The notes below the pieces were generated by a model. It made no database searches and was not told where the DNA came from. It saw nothing but the letters and a program-made list of their open reading frames with translations. Both the position numbers and the translations under genes were made by a program. 58,138 nt of DNA from B4-G1 sp964393895 (GTDB lineage: Bacteria > Chloroflexota > Anaerolineae > B4-G1): the NCBI GenBank assembly GCA_964393895.1, contig CAYMWP010000010.1:1-58138 (forward strand), in the 5' to 3' direction. Positions 32,279 through 40,035 of the stretch are shown here, piece after piece (position 1 is the stretch's first letter; each line of letters starts with the position of its first letter).

Positions 32279-33487
32279 ATGAGCGAATACATCAACAACC
32301 AAACCAAACGTAAAGAAACTCTCAAGCGGGTGATTCGGCAATTGCACGCGGGCAAGAGCGTCGAAGAGGTCAAGGGCGAGTTCGCCGCGCTGCTACAGGA
32401 CGTGGGCGCGACCGACATCGCCACGATCGAGCAAGAGCTGGTCGAGGAGGGCATGCCGGCCGAGGAGATCAAGCACCTGTGCGACGTGCACGTGGCGGTC
32501 TTTCGTGAATCGCTGGAAGAGCAAGAGAAGCCAGACACCATCCCCGGCCACCCGGCCTACACCTTCCTGGCCGAAAATGGGGCCGCCGGGCGCGTGCTGG
32601 ACAAGCTCGAGCAGGCGATTGGAGCATCAGAATGGGAGCGCGCACGCGAGCGTCTACAGGAACTGCGCAAGTACGAGGTCCACTACGTGCGCAAAGAGAA
32701 CATCCTGTTCCCCTTCCTGGAAAAGCACGGCTTCACCGGCCCTTCGGCGGTGATGTGGGCCATCCACGACGACGTGCGCGCCGGGTGGAAAAAGCTCGAC
32801 CAGTTGCTGGCCGGCGAGCCTGACGAGGAGAGCGTCGCCGAGGTCTTTGAGCCGCTGGCGACCGCCATCCGCGAGATGTTCTACAAGGAGGAGAACATCC
32901 TCTACCCCACCGCCCTGGAAAAGTTGAGCGGCGAGGAATGGTACCACATCCGCCAGCAAAGCCCCGAGACCGGCTATTGCTACGTCCAGCCGGGCGATCA
33001 GTGGCCGCCCAAGGAAACCGCTTTGGAATCCACTCTGGCGCTGACCGGGGCTGTGGTTGAGGAGGCCCCGATTTCGTCGGGCGGTCTGCTCCACCTGGAT
33101 ACCGGCACACTAACGCCGCAAGAGATCAACCGGCTACTGATCCACCTGCCCGTTGACGTCACCTACGTGGACGCGGAGGACACGGTGCGCTACTTTTCTC
33201 AGGGCCGGGAGCGCATCTTCCCCCGCTCGCCCGCCATCATCGGACGTGAGGTGCAAAAGTGTCATCCACCGTCCAGCCTGGACCGGGTGCAGCAGATCCT
33301 GGACGACTTTCGGTCCGGGCATCGCGACGAGGCCGAGTTCTGGATTCAGATGGGTTCCAAATTCATCCACATCCGCTACTTTGCCATACGCGACGAATCC
33401 GGCCATTACCAGGGCACACTGGAGGTGAGCCAGGACGTCACCCACATCCGCGTGCTGGAGGGAGAGCGGCGGTTGCTGGACGAGTGA
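32279..33487 (+). CDS. DUF438 protein with hemerythrin-like and PAS domains
   Basis: 402 aa. N-terminal DUF438 (about 1-85, with LKRVIRQLHAGKSVEEVKGEF and EGMPAEEIKHLCDVHVAVF). Next is a hemerythrin-like four-helix region (about 95-225) with likely iron ligands in HPAYTF, EVHYVRKENILFPFLEKHGF, AIHDDVR and MFYKEENILYP. The C-terminal PAS domain (about 290-400) shows VTYVDAEDTVRYFSQG..IFPRSPAIIGREVQKCHPP. Proteins of this type are linked to redox, O2 or NO sensing and metabolism. It lies after the flavodiiron cluster with AGAAGGAGG as ribosome-binding site. Confidence 0.9.
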   Translation: MSEYINNQTKRKETLKRVIRQLHAGKSVEEVKGEFAALLQDVGATDIATIEQELVEEGMPAEEIKHLCDVHVAVFRESLEEQEKPDTIPGHPAYTFLAENGAAGRVLDKLEQAIGASEWERARERLQELRKYEVHYVRKENILFPFLEKHGFTGPSAVMWAIHDDVRAGWKKLDQLLAGEPDEESVAEVFEPLATAIREMFYKEENILYPTALEKLSGEEWYHIRQQSPETGYCYVQPGDQWPPKETALESTLALTGAVVEEAPISSGGLLHLDTGTLTPQEINRLLIHLPVDVTYVDAEDTVRYFSQGRERIFPRSPAIIGREVQKCHPPSSLDRVQQILDDFRSGHRDEAEFWIQMGSKFIHIRYFAIRDESGHYQGTLEVSQDVTHIRVLEGERRLLDE

Positions 33488-33500
33488 GCGAATCAGCGAG

Positions 33501-33533
33501 TAGTAGTAGTAGGAGGAGGAGGAGGAGGAGGAG
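33501..33533 (+). repeat. Trinucleotide repeat forming the ribosome-binding site
   Basis: Four TAG units run into seven AGG/GAG units and end directly at the ATG at 33534, so the Shine-Dalgarno of the DUF166 gene is itself a microsatellite. Slippage would change RBS spacing or strength but not the protein. Confidence 0.8.
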
Positions 33534-34292
33534 ATGCGTATTCTGGCGATCATCACCGGCGAGTACGGGCAGCGACACGTAGATAACATCCGTGCCCGTG
33601 GCCCCGAGCATTGGCGCATCGAGGTGTGGCAGGCCCCCTCGGTACTGCCGCCCATCGTGGATTACCCGGAGGACTATCTTCCTGCATCGCTACCAGCCAC
33701 CGACCTGCTGCTGGCCTTTGGCGAGCACAAGGGGGTGGCGGAGTTGGTCGTGGAGGCGGCCAGGATGACCGGAGCCAAGTCCGTCATCGCGCCGGTGGAC
33801 CGGGAGGAGTGGCTGCCGCGCGGCCTGGCCCGCCAGCTGCGCGGCTGGCTGGCGGATATGGGCGTGGTATGCGTCACTCCCAAGCCTCTTTGCTCACTGA
33901 CCGAGACCCACTACAACGTCAAGCGTCACCGGGTAGAATACGACGATCCGCTCATCGCCGAGTTCGCCCGCCACTTTGGACAACCCAAGTTCAACATCAC
34001 CGTGAACCCCCAAAACAAGATCATCACCCAGGTAGAGGTGGTGCGGGACGCCGTCTGCGGCTGCGCCCACCACGTGGCCCAGGGCTTGGTGGGAGTCCAC
34101 GCAAACGACGCCGAGCAGGAGGCCGGATTGCTCCATCATCACTACCCCTGCCTGGCCGGGATGGGTGTGGATCCCGACTTTAACGACACACTGATGCACG
34201 TCTCCGGCAACATTATGAAGGAGCAAGTGGGAGAACAAGTCAGACCGTATAAGGAAGTGCGCTACGTCGTGCCCGGGAAGCGGAGCGACTGA
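33534..34292 (+). CDS. DUF166 family protein
   Basis: 252 aa, matching the DUF166 family (sometimes labelled thymidylate-synthase-related, which is not supported here). Conserved-looking segments: ILAIITGEYGQRHVDNI, DLLLAFGEHKGVAELV, SVIAPVDREEWLPRGL, CVTPKPLCSLTE, FGQPKFNITVNPQNKIITQVEVVRDAVCGCAHHVAQGL and HHHYPCLAGMG. Several Cys and His residues in the last third could bind metal or a cluster. Function unknown. It sits directly before the candidate selenoprotein. Confidence 0.75.
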   Translation: MRILAIITGEYGQRHVDNIRARGPEHWRIEVWQAPSVLPPIVDYPEDYLPASLPATDLLLAFGEHKGVAELVVEAARMTGAKSVIAPVDREEWLPRGLARQLRGWLADMGVVCVTPKPLCSLTETHYNVKRHRVEYDDPLIAEFARHFGQPKFNITVNPQNKIITQVEVVRDAVCGCAHHVAQGLVGVHANDAEQEAGLLHHHYPCLAGMGVDPDFNDTLMHVSGNIMKEQVGEQVRPYKEVRYVVPGKRSD

Positions 34293-34336
34293 AAGCGGCA
34301 GAGTCTTGAGGTAGCAGGGGATAAGGAGACCGAACG

Positions 34337-34699
34337 ATGACAGATTCCATCACTTTGGAAGTGATCTCTCTGGTACCCACCACTCACCTTCACTGAATGC
34401 ACTGCGAGTTTATTTTTGACCAAGCGGGTCTTGGCAAACAAGTTCACAGGCCGGAAGAGCAATATCCCCCGGAATTTATGGAGGAGAGCCACCGTCTGGC
34501 GACCTGGCTGGAAGAATTGAGCCAGCGATACGGCCCGCGCCTCTCCATCCGGGTCATAGACCCCCAATCGCCGCTGGGCATCCTCAAGAGCCTGCGTCAT
34601 TGGGTGCGCCGCTATCCCACCTTCATCGTCAACGGACGGGAGAAGTACACGGGTTGGGATCGGGACACTCTCGACACCCTCTTGACGTCTCACGTTTGA
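34337..34699 (+). CDS. Candidate thioredoxin-fold selenoprotein (UxxC motif)
   Basis: Read from the ATG at 34337, which has AAGGAG 8 nt upstream, the frame meets one TGA (34394-34396) at codon 20 and then stays open to 34699, 120 residues. The TGA sits where a redox motif is expected: LVPTTHLH-U-M-H-C-EFIFDQ, i.e. UxxC in place of CxxC, directly after the first beta strand. The later RYPTFIVNGREKYTGWDRDTLDTLL has the cis-proline and end helix of thioredoxin folds. A SECIS-like hairpin follows at 34415-34438. The ATG at 34397 has no ribosome-binding site and would start after the first strand. Alternatives are a truncated protein from 34397 or a nonsense mutation. Likely a cytoplasmic thiol/selenol oxidoreductase. 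Confidence 0.75.
34415..34438 (+). promoter_or_regulatory. SECIS-like hairpin after the in-frame TGA
   Basis: Stem CCAAG (34420-34424) / CTTGG (34430-34434) closes a five-base loop CGGGT; a bulged A (34419) and a lower stem TTTG/CAAA extend it. The loop begins 28 nt after the TGA, inside the distance window known for bacterial SECIS elements, and has G in the first two loop positions plus a GGGT core. Confidence 0.68.
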
Positions 34700-34742
34700 C
34701 GTTTGGCATTTCGCGTTTCACCTCTCCCACCAGAAGTCAACC

Positions 34743-36089
34743 ATGCCTCGTCTCACACACCGCATCCGCCAACTCTTTACCTCCACCGCCGGGCTGCTCC
34801 TCGTCGTCACCGGATGGGACGCGCTGCTCGTCGTCCTTTTGAGCACGCTCTCCGCCACCGGGCCGCTCTCGTGGCTAGACGTGTCCACTCTCCTGGGGCT
34901 GGATGAAGCGGGCCGCGTGGGGCGCATCATCATGCTCTACCACAGCTTGGCGATCCCCTTCATCGCCGCCCTGGTCTACCTCATCCTGGACACTCTCTCC
35001 CTCGAGGAAAAATACCCGCGCCTCATCCGGCCCACCATCACGGCCGGCTACATGCTCGCCAGCGTGGGCGGGCTGGGCTTTGCCTACCTGGGCTGGGGCT
35101 GGGGCTGGATCGCCCACGGTGTCTTTCTGGTGGGGCTGAGTCTGGTCTTTTACGCTGGTGTGGTCCTATGCGTAGGACTGTGGCCCTGGCGGGGCGGCTT
35201 TACGGCGGAGCGGTTGGCCTTCTGGCTGATGGCACTCTACACGCTCATCTCGGCGACCATCGGCGGGGCGGCCGGGTCGTACTTTGGCAACGGGTTCCAG
35301 GCTTTCCTGGCCGAGGACGTGGTGCGCGAATCCCACGACCTGGGGCAACTTGCCATCATCGCCCACCTGCACATAATGCTGACCTTGATCGACGTGGCGC
35401 TGCTGCTCATCGCCGCCCGTACGTTCGACCTGCCGGGACGGGCGCAGAGGTGGACGATGTGGTTGACCATCGTCGGCACGACCATCGTCAGTTTTGCCAC
35501 CTGGGGCGTGATGGTCATTGAGGAGATCGCCCACAAGATCATCAACGTGGGCGCGGCCTTTCTGCTGCCGGCGGCCATCATCGTTGCCGTCTACGGTTTC
35601 GGTCAGCTCGTGCGGTCAGAGCCTGGCGCGGGGCGGGCCTCGTTGGGCCGGCGGGTGAAGGCGCTGCTCGGCGACCCGGTGCGCTTCGGCATGCTGTTCG
35701 AGTCGATCTTTGTCAACGTCGTCGTCACCGGCCCCGGCGTCTACGTGGCGATTAACCTGGAGACGTACCGACAGCCAGCCTTCCTGGAGGTAGAGCGCAC
35801 CATCCTGGTGGGCCATTGGCACGTCCTGGCGACCCTCTCGGCGGTCATCGCCTTGCTCCTCGTGGTGGACTGGTTGGAGGTGCGGGGTTGGCTGCGCCAG
35901 ATCGTCGGCTGGGGGGTGCTGGCCGGCTCGACGTTGGCCTTCGTCTTTGTGCAAGTTTACATGTTCCGCCAGCCAGGCATTGAGATGGGTTGGACGGTGC
36001 CCTTTCTGGACACAGGTATCGGTCTCTTGCTCGTCGCTGTGGCCATCTTTCTGATAGAGAGGTTGATTAACTGGATATGGAAGCAGTAG
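34743..36089 (+). CDS. Multi-pass membrane protein with conserved-type histidines, possibly heme-binding
   Basis: 448 aa with about 11-12 hydrophobic segments; inner membrane. Histidines fall inside or at the edge of segments: H67 (MLYHSLAIPF), H125, H198 (RESHDLGQLA), H208/H210 (IAHLHIML), H264 (EEIAHKIIN) and H358/H360 (VGHWHVLATL). This pattern resembles heme-copper oxidase or NO-reductase-like subunits, but no canonical signature is clear and I do not recognise the family. The next gene, overlapping by 13 bp, encodes a heme-O-synthase-like prenyltransferase, which supports a heme link. Function is inference only. Confidence 0.6.
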   Translation: MPRLTHRIRQLFTSTAGLLLVVTGWDALLVVLLSTLSATGPLSWLDVSTLLGLDEAGRVGRIIMLYHSLAIPFIAALVYLILDTLSLEEKYPRLIRPTITAGYMLASVGGLGFAYLGWGWGWIAHGVFLVGLSLVFYAGVVLCVGLWPWRGGFTAERLAFWLMALYTLISATIGGAAGSYFGNGFQAFLAEDVVRESHDLGQLAIIAHLHIMLTLIDVALLLIAARTFDLPGRAQRWTMWLTIVGTTIVSFATWGVMVIEEIAHKIINVGAAFLLPAAIIVAVYGFGQLVRSEPGAGRASLGRRVKALLGDPVRFGMLFESIFVNVVVTGPGVYVAINLETYRQPAFLEVERTILVGHWHVLATLSAVIALLLVVDWLEVRGWLRQIVGWGVLAGSTLAFVFVQVYMFRQPGIEMGWTVPFLDTGIGLLLVAVAIFLIERLINWIWKQ

Positions 36090-36961
36090 TACAACGACGT
36101 TCTACACGAACGCGGCTGGCGGATTTCTGGGCGCTGACCAAGGGTCTGCAGACGGCCCTGCTCCTGGTCACTGGCGTCTGCGCCTACACACTCACCCAAG
36201 GATTACCTTTCGATCCCCTTGAAGGAGCGTGGATGACGGCCGGACTGCTGCTCTCCATCAGCGGCTGCACCGTGTTGAACATGCTCCTGGACCGGGATAT
36301 TGACGCCCGTATGGAACGCACGTCGGCCCGACCGTTGCCGGCCGGCCGCATCCGTCCGCTTGAGGCAGGTATCTTTGGCGGGTTACTCTCGCTGGCTGGA
36401 CTGGCGCTCTCGTTCACGCTTGACCTAGGTTTTGGGATAGTGGTCGTGCTGGGGTTCGGGTTTGATCTGCTGGTCTACACCGTCTGGCTCAAGCGGTGCA
36501 CACCGCTCTCCATCCTCTTTGGCGGCATATCCGGCGGAATGCCGGTGCTGGCCGGGCGGGTGCTGGCGTTGGGACACATAGACCTGGTGGGAGTCTTGCT
36601 GGCCGGCTCGATCCTGCTCTGGATACCTTCGCACATCCTGACGCTGGCGATCCGCTACGCCGACGATTACCGCCGCGCCGGCGTCCCGGTGTGGCCCAAC
36701 GTCCACGGCGCGCGGGCGACGCGACTGGTCATCGCTGCGGCCAACTTGCTGAACGCTCTGGTTCTGGTGGCCTGCGCGCTCATGCTGCGGGTGCATCCGG
36801 TTACGCTCATGCTGCTCCTGGGGATGAGTTTGGGAATGTTGACACTGGCGTCGCTCCAACTGGCCGCTCCGACCGAGCGGCGCAACTGGCTACTCTTCAA
36901 GTTCGCCTCGCTCTACATGCTGGCCTCGTCGCTGCTCCTCACCGTGGGAAGCCTGGTATAA
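36077..36961 (+). CDS. ctaB: UbiA-family prenyltransferase, protoheme IX farnesyltransferase-like
   Basis: 294 aa, about nine membrane segments. The first Asp-rich motif is N68-x3-D72-x-D74-x-D76-ARMERTSARPLPAGRI, typical of heme O synthase. The second region IPSHILTLAIRYADDYRRAGVPVWPNVHG also fits CtaB. The enzyme attaches a farnesyl group to heme B to give heme O for terminal oxidases. Start ATG overlaps the upstream membrane-protein gene, so the two are translationally coupled. A chlorophyll- or quinone-type UbiA is less likely given these motifs. Confidence 0.82.
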   Translation: MEAVVQRRSTRTRLADFWALTKGLQTALLLVTGVCAYTLTQGLPFDPLEGAWMTAGLLLSISGCTVLNMLLDRDIDARMERTSARPLPAGRIRPLEAGIFGGLLSLAGLALSFTLDLGFGIVVVLGFGFDLLVYTVWLKRCTPLSILFGGISGGMPVLAGRVLALGHIDLVGVLLAGSILLWIPSHILTLAIRYADDYRRAGVPVWPNVHGARATRLVIAAANLLNALVLVACALMLRVHPVTLMLLLGMSLGMLTLASLQLAAPTERRNWLLFKFASLYMLASSLLLTVGSLV

Positions 36962-37075
36962 CCCTCCCGCTTTGACACGTATCATCGCCCAGCAGGCAAA
37001 TTGCCCATCTGCCCCACGTAGAAACCCGACCTGCCACCCAAAACCTTGGGCCTACCGGGGCTGACAAACAACCTG

Positions 37076-37104
37076 TTGTGAAGATACGAAAAATAGACTA
37101 TAAT
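37076..37104 (+). promoter_or_regulatory. Promoter of the GAF kinase operon
   Basis: TTGTGA at 37076-37081 and TATAAT at 37099-37104, spacer 17 bp; leader about 30 nt to the ATG at 37141. Confidence 0.7.
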
Positions 37105-37140
37105 CGTACCCGCCAATCGGAAAGAGCGACGCGGAACTAG

Positions 37141-39630
37141 ATGCCTGGTATGAATCAAATGACCGACCGGCCCACGATCCTCTGCATAGACGATACACCA
37201 GAAGCGCGCGCGCTGGTCCGGCGATTGCTTTCTCCCCCTTATCGTGTCCTGGAAGCGCAGGATGGGCTGCAAGGGATCGAGGTAGCACAAGAGACCCAAC
37301 CGGACCTGGTATTGGTTGACCTGCACATGCCCCACCTCAGCGGCTACGAAGTTGCCACCCGCATCAAATCGCTCACACCCCAGACACCGATCGTCGCCCT
37401 CACAGCCGACGTGACCAAAAACGTCCAGGAACGCGTCCTGGCCGCCGGCTGCGACGGCTACCTCTCCAAACCAATTGATCCAGACACATTCGAGGAACAG
37501 GTTCGATCCTACCTGGCCGGCGAGCGCCAGGAGCTAGAGGACGAAAGCTACCGCCAGGCTTACCAACAAACATTGGTGGCCCGGCTGGAGCACAAAGTCC
37601 GCGAACTGACCCAGGCCCTCGACCGTAACGCCAAACTTTACGAACAAAACCTCCAATTGCTGGAGCGAACGCAACGCCAGGCCCGCTTGCTGGAAGCCGG
37701 AGCCGAGGTGGGAAGAAACATCACGTCAATCCTGGACCTGGACGAGTTGCTGCGCGCCACCGTAGACACCATCTGCGACGAATTTGGCTTTTACTACGCC
37801 GGCGTGTTCCTGATCGAGCAGACAGGCAAATGGGCGGTATTGCGCGCGGGGCGAGGAACCGCCGGCGCCGCCATGATCGCCCAAGGGCACAAGTTCAAGG
37901 TAGACGGCCACTCGCTGGTCGGCGCTGCCACCGGCCAGCGCAAAGCGCGTATCGCCCTGGACGCGGGCGAGGAACCATTCCATTTCAAGAACACCTTGCT
38001 GCCAGACACTCGCTCCGAAATAGCCTTACCCCTGATCGCGGGGGGCGAGGTCATCGGGGCGCTGACTGTGCAGAGCACAGAAGAGGCCGCCTTCACACCC
38101 GCCGACGCCGCCACCCTGCAAGCTCTGGCCGATCAACTGGCCATTGCGATCAACAACGCCCAACTTTACCGTCAAAACCAACAGTTACTGATGCAGGCCG
38201 ACCGGCGCACGCAACTGCTGGAAGCCGCCGCCCTGGTGGGACGTGAATTTATCTCCATCCTCGACCTGGACGAGCTGCTGAACAAGACAGTTGACATCAT
38301 CTGCACTACGTACGGCTTTTACTACGCCGGCGTGTTCCTGGTCGAAGGCCCCGATTCCGCCGAACCGGGCGAAGAATGGGCGGTGCTGCGCGCGGGGCGA
38401 GGAGCCGCCGGCGCCGCCATGATCGCCGCGGGACACAAGCTAAAAGTGGGCGGCCTTTCGATGATCGGCGCCGCCATCAGCCAGCGCCAGGCGCGCATCG
38501 CGCTAGACGTGGGGGAGGAGATGGTTTTCTTCAAAAACCCCCACCTGCCCGACACTCGTTCCGAGATGGCCCTACCCCTGATCGTGGGAAAAGAGGTCAT
38601 CGGGGCGCTGACAATCCAGAGTACCGAGGAAGCCGCTTTCAGCGACGATGACATCACCTCGTTACAAGCTATGGCAGACCAGTTGGCGGTCACCATCAAC
38701 AACGCCCGCTTGCTCGAGGACCTGGAGAAAGCCCACGCCGAATTAGTGCGCACCAAGACCTACCAGGCCATCGCCGAGGCGACCGGGGAATCAATCCACT
38801 GGGTGGGGAACAAGGCCGCCCCCATCCCCGGCAGCGTGGCCCGCATCACCGAAGACATCACCCGCTACCTGGCAATGACAAACGCTCTCCTGGCAGAGGC
38901 AGCGCCCGATCTGCGCGAGCACAAGTTCGCCCAGATGTTGACCGAGGCCACCGATGAGATAGCCAACCGGGGGACCTTCCTGACGGACATCCAGGCCGAA
39001 TTGGAGACCTGGCCTCTGGAGCGGCTGCACAAGATACTGAGCGTCGAATCAATTTTCGAGGACCTAGAGATCATCGAAACCAGCGCCCGCTCGATCCTGA
39101 ACATCAAAGAAGACCTCATCGGTCCGGCCCGCCAGCAAAAGATTGAGCCTGTCTCCCTGCCAGAACTGTTGGAGGAAACTATCGCCTCGATGGGCATACC
39201 GGACGAGATCGTGCGTACCCTCTTCAACGACGACCTGCACCCGGTGCTGGCCGACCGCCGTCAACTGGGCCGCGTCTTTACCAACCTCATCAAAAACGGT
39301 ATGGAAGCAATGCGCGAGGTCAAAGACAAAAAGCTGTTCGTGTGGGCGCGTATGGCCGACGAGCCGGACCTGGCCGTGGTAGACGTGATAGATCACGGCG
39401 CCGGCATACCGCCGGATCAGATTGACAAGATCTGGATGGCATTTTACACTACCAAAAGCGACCAGGGCGGGACCGGCCTGGGGCTTCCAGCCTGCGCACA
39501 GATCGTCGGGCAGTTGAACGGCAAGATCACGCTCGAAAGCGAGGTCGGCCTGGGCAGCACCTTTAGCGTCTACCTGCCAACTCTGGAGGACGCAAACGAC
39601 CACCTCTCAGAAGAAAGGACAAAGCAATGA
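37141..39630 (+). CDS. Hybrid sensor histidine kinase: REC-GAF-GAF-HK
   Basis: 829 aa, soluble. Receiver domain (about 12-125; ILCIDDTPEARALV, phosphoacceptor in LVLVDLHMPHLSG, Lys in GYLSKP). A coiled linker leads to two GAF domains (about 185-340 and 355-535) with the same core FYYAGVFL and RSE(I/M)ALPLI. The phosphotransfer helix contains H553 in ESIHWVGNKAAPIPGSV, a non-classical H-box also seen in the second kinase. The ATPase domain shows the N-box NLIKNGMEAM, DHGAGIPP and GGTGLGLPAC. No membrane segment. First gene of a run with the next two. Signal unknown; GAF domains may bind a small ligand, heme or an Fe-S cofactor. Confidence 0.9.
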   Translation: MPGMNQMTDRPTILCIDDTPEARALVRRLLSPPYRVLEAQDGLQGIEVAQETQPDLVLVDLHMPHLSGYEVATRIKSLTPQTPIVALTADVTKNVQERVLAAGCDGYLSKPIDPDTFEEQVRSYLAGERQELEDESYRQAYQQTLVARLEHKVRELTQALDRNAKLYEQNLQLLERTQRQARLLEAGAEVGRNITSILDLDELLRATVDTICDEFGFYYAGVFLIEQTGKWAVLRAGRGTAGAAMIAQGHKFKVDGHSLVGAATGQRKARIALDAGEEPFHFKNTLLPDTRSEIALPLIAGGEVIGALTVQSTEEAAFTPADAATLQALADQLAIAINNAQLYRQNQQLLMQADRRTQLLEAAALVGREFISILDLDELLNKTVDIICTTYGFYYAGVFLVEGPDSAEPGEEWAVLRAGRGAAGAAMIAAGHKLKVGGLSMIGAAISQRQARIALDVGEEMVFFKNPHLPDTRSEMALPLIVGKEVIGALTIQSTEEAAFSDDDITSLQAMADQLAVTINNARLLEDLEKAHAELVRTKTYQAIAEATGESIHWVGNKAAPIPGSVARITEDITRYLAMTNALLAEAAPDLREHKFAQMLTEATDEIANRGTFLTDIQAELETWPLERLHKILSVESIFEDLEIIETSARSILNIKEDLIGPARQQKIEPVSLPELLEETIASMGIPDEIVRTLFNDDLHPVLADRRQLGRVFTNLIKNGMEAMREVKDKKLFVWARMADEPDLAVVDVIDHGAGIPPDQIDKIWMAFYTTKSDQGGTGLGLPACAQIVGQLNGKITLESEVGLGSTFSVYLPTLEDANDHLSEERTKQ

Positions 39631-40025
39631 AAGAAGAGATCAGAATTTTGTTGGTAGACGACGAAAAACTAGTCCGGCGCAGTATGGAAAAGACGCTGCT
39701 ACGGGCCGGCTTTGACGTCGAGACGGCCGAGGACGCCGGCGCGGGATTGGCATTGTTCGAGACCGCCCAAGATGACGAACCATTCGACGTCGTCATCCTC
39801 GACCTGAACATGCCCAACCTGGAAGGAGAGGATGACCCAGACGCCGGGCTCAAGCTATTGAGCGAGCTCCTCGAGAACGCCCCCCATCTGCCCGTCGTCG
39901 TCCTCACCGCTTTCGACGAGGTCACCCGGGCCAAAGAAGCGGTTGCACGGGGCGCGCGGGCCTACTTTGTCAAAGGGCGCGAGGCCGGACTGATCGAAAT
40001 CGTGAACGACATAATCAACCGATGA
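39627..40025 (+). CDS. Stand-alone response regulator receiver domain
   Basis: 132 aa, receiver fold only: ILLVDDEKLVRRSMEKTLL, phosphoacceptor Asp in DVVILDLNMPNLEG, Thr in VVVLTAFDE and Lys in AYFVKGRE. No output domain, so it probably shuttles phosphate between the flanking kinases or acts by protein contact. Its ATG overlaps the upstream kinase stop by 4 bp (ATGA). Confidence 0.9.
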   Translation: MKEEIRILLVDDEKLVRRSMEKTLLRAGFDVETAEDAGAGLALFETAQDDEPFDVVILDLNMPNLEGEDDPDAGLKLLSELLENAPHLPVVVLTAFDEVTRAKEAVARGARAYFVKGREAGLIEIVNDIINR

Positions 40026-40035
40026 GGAGAATGTG

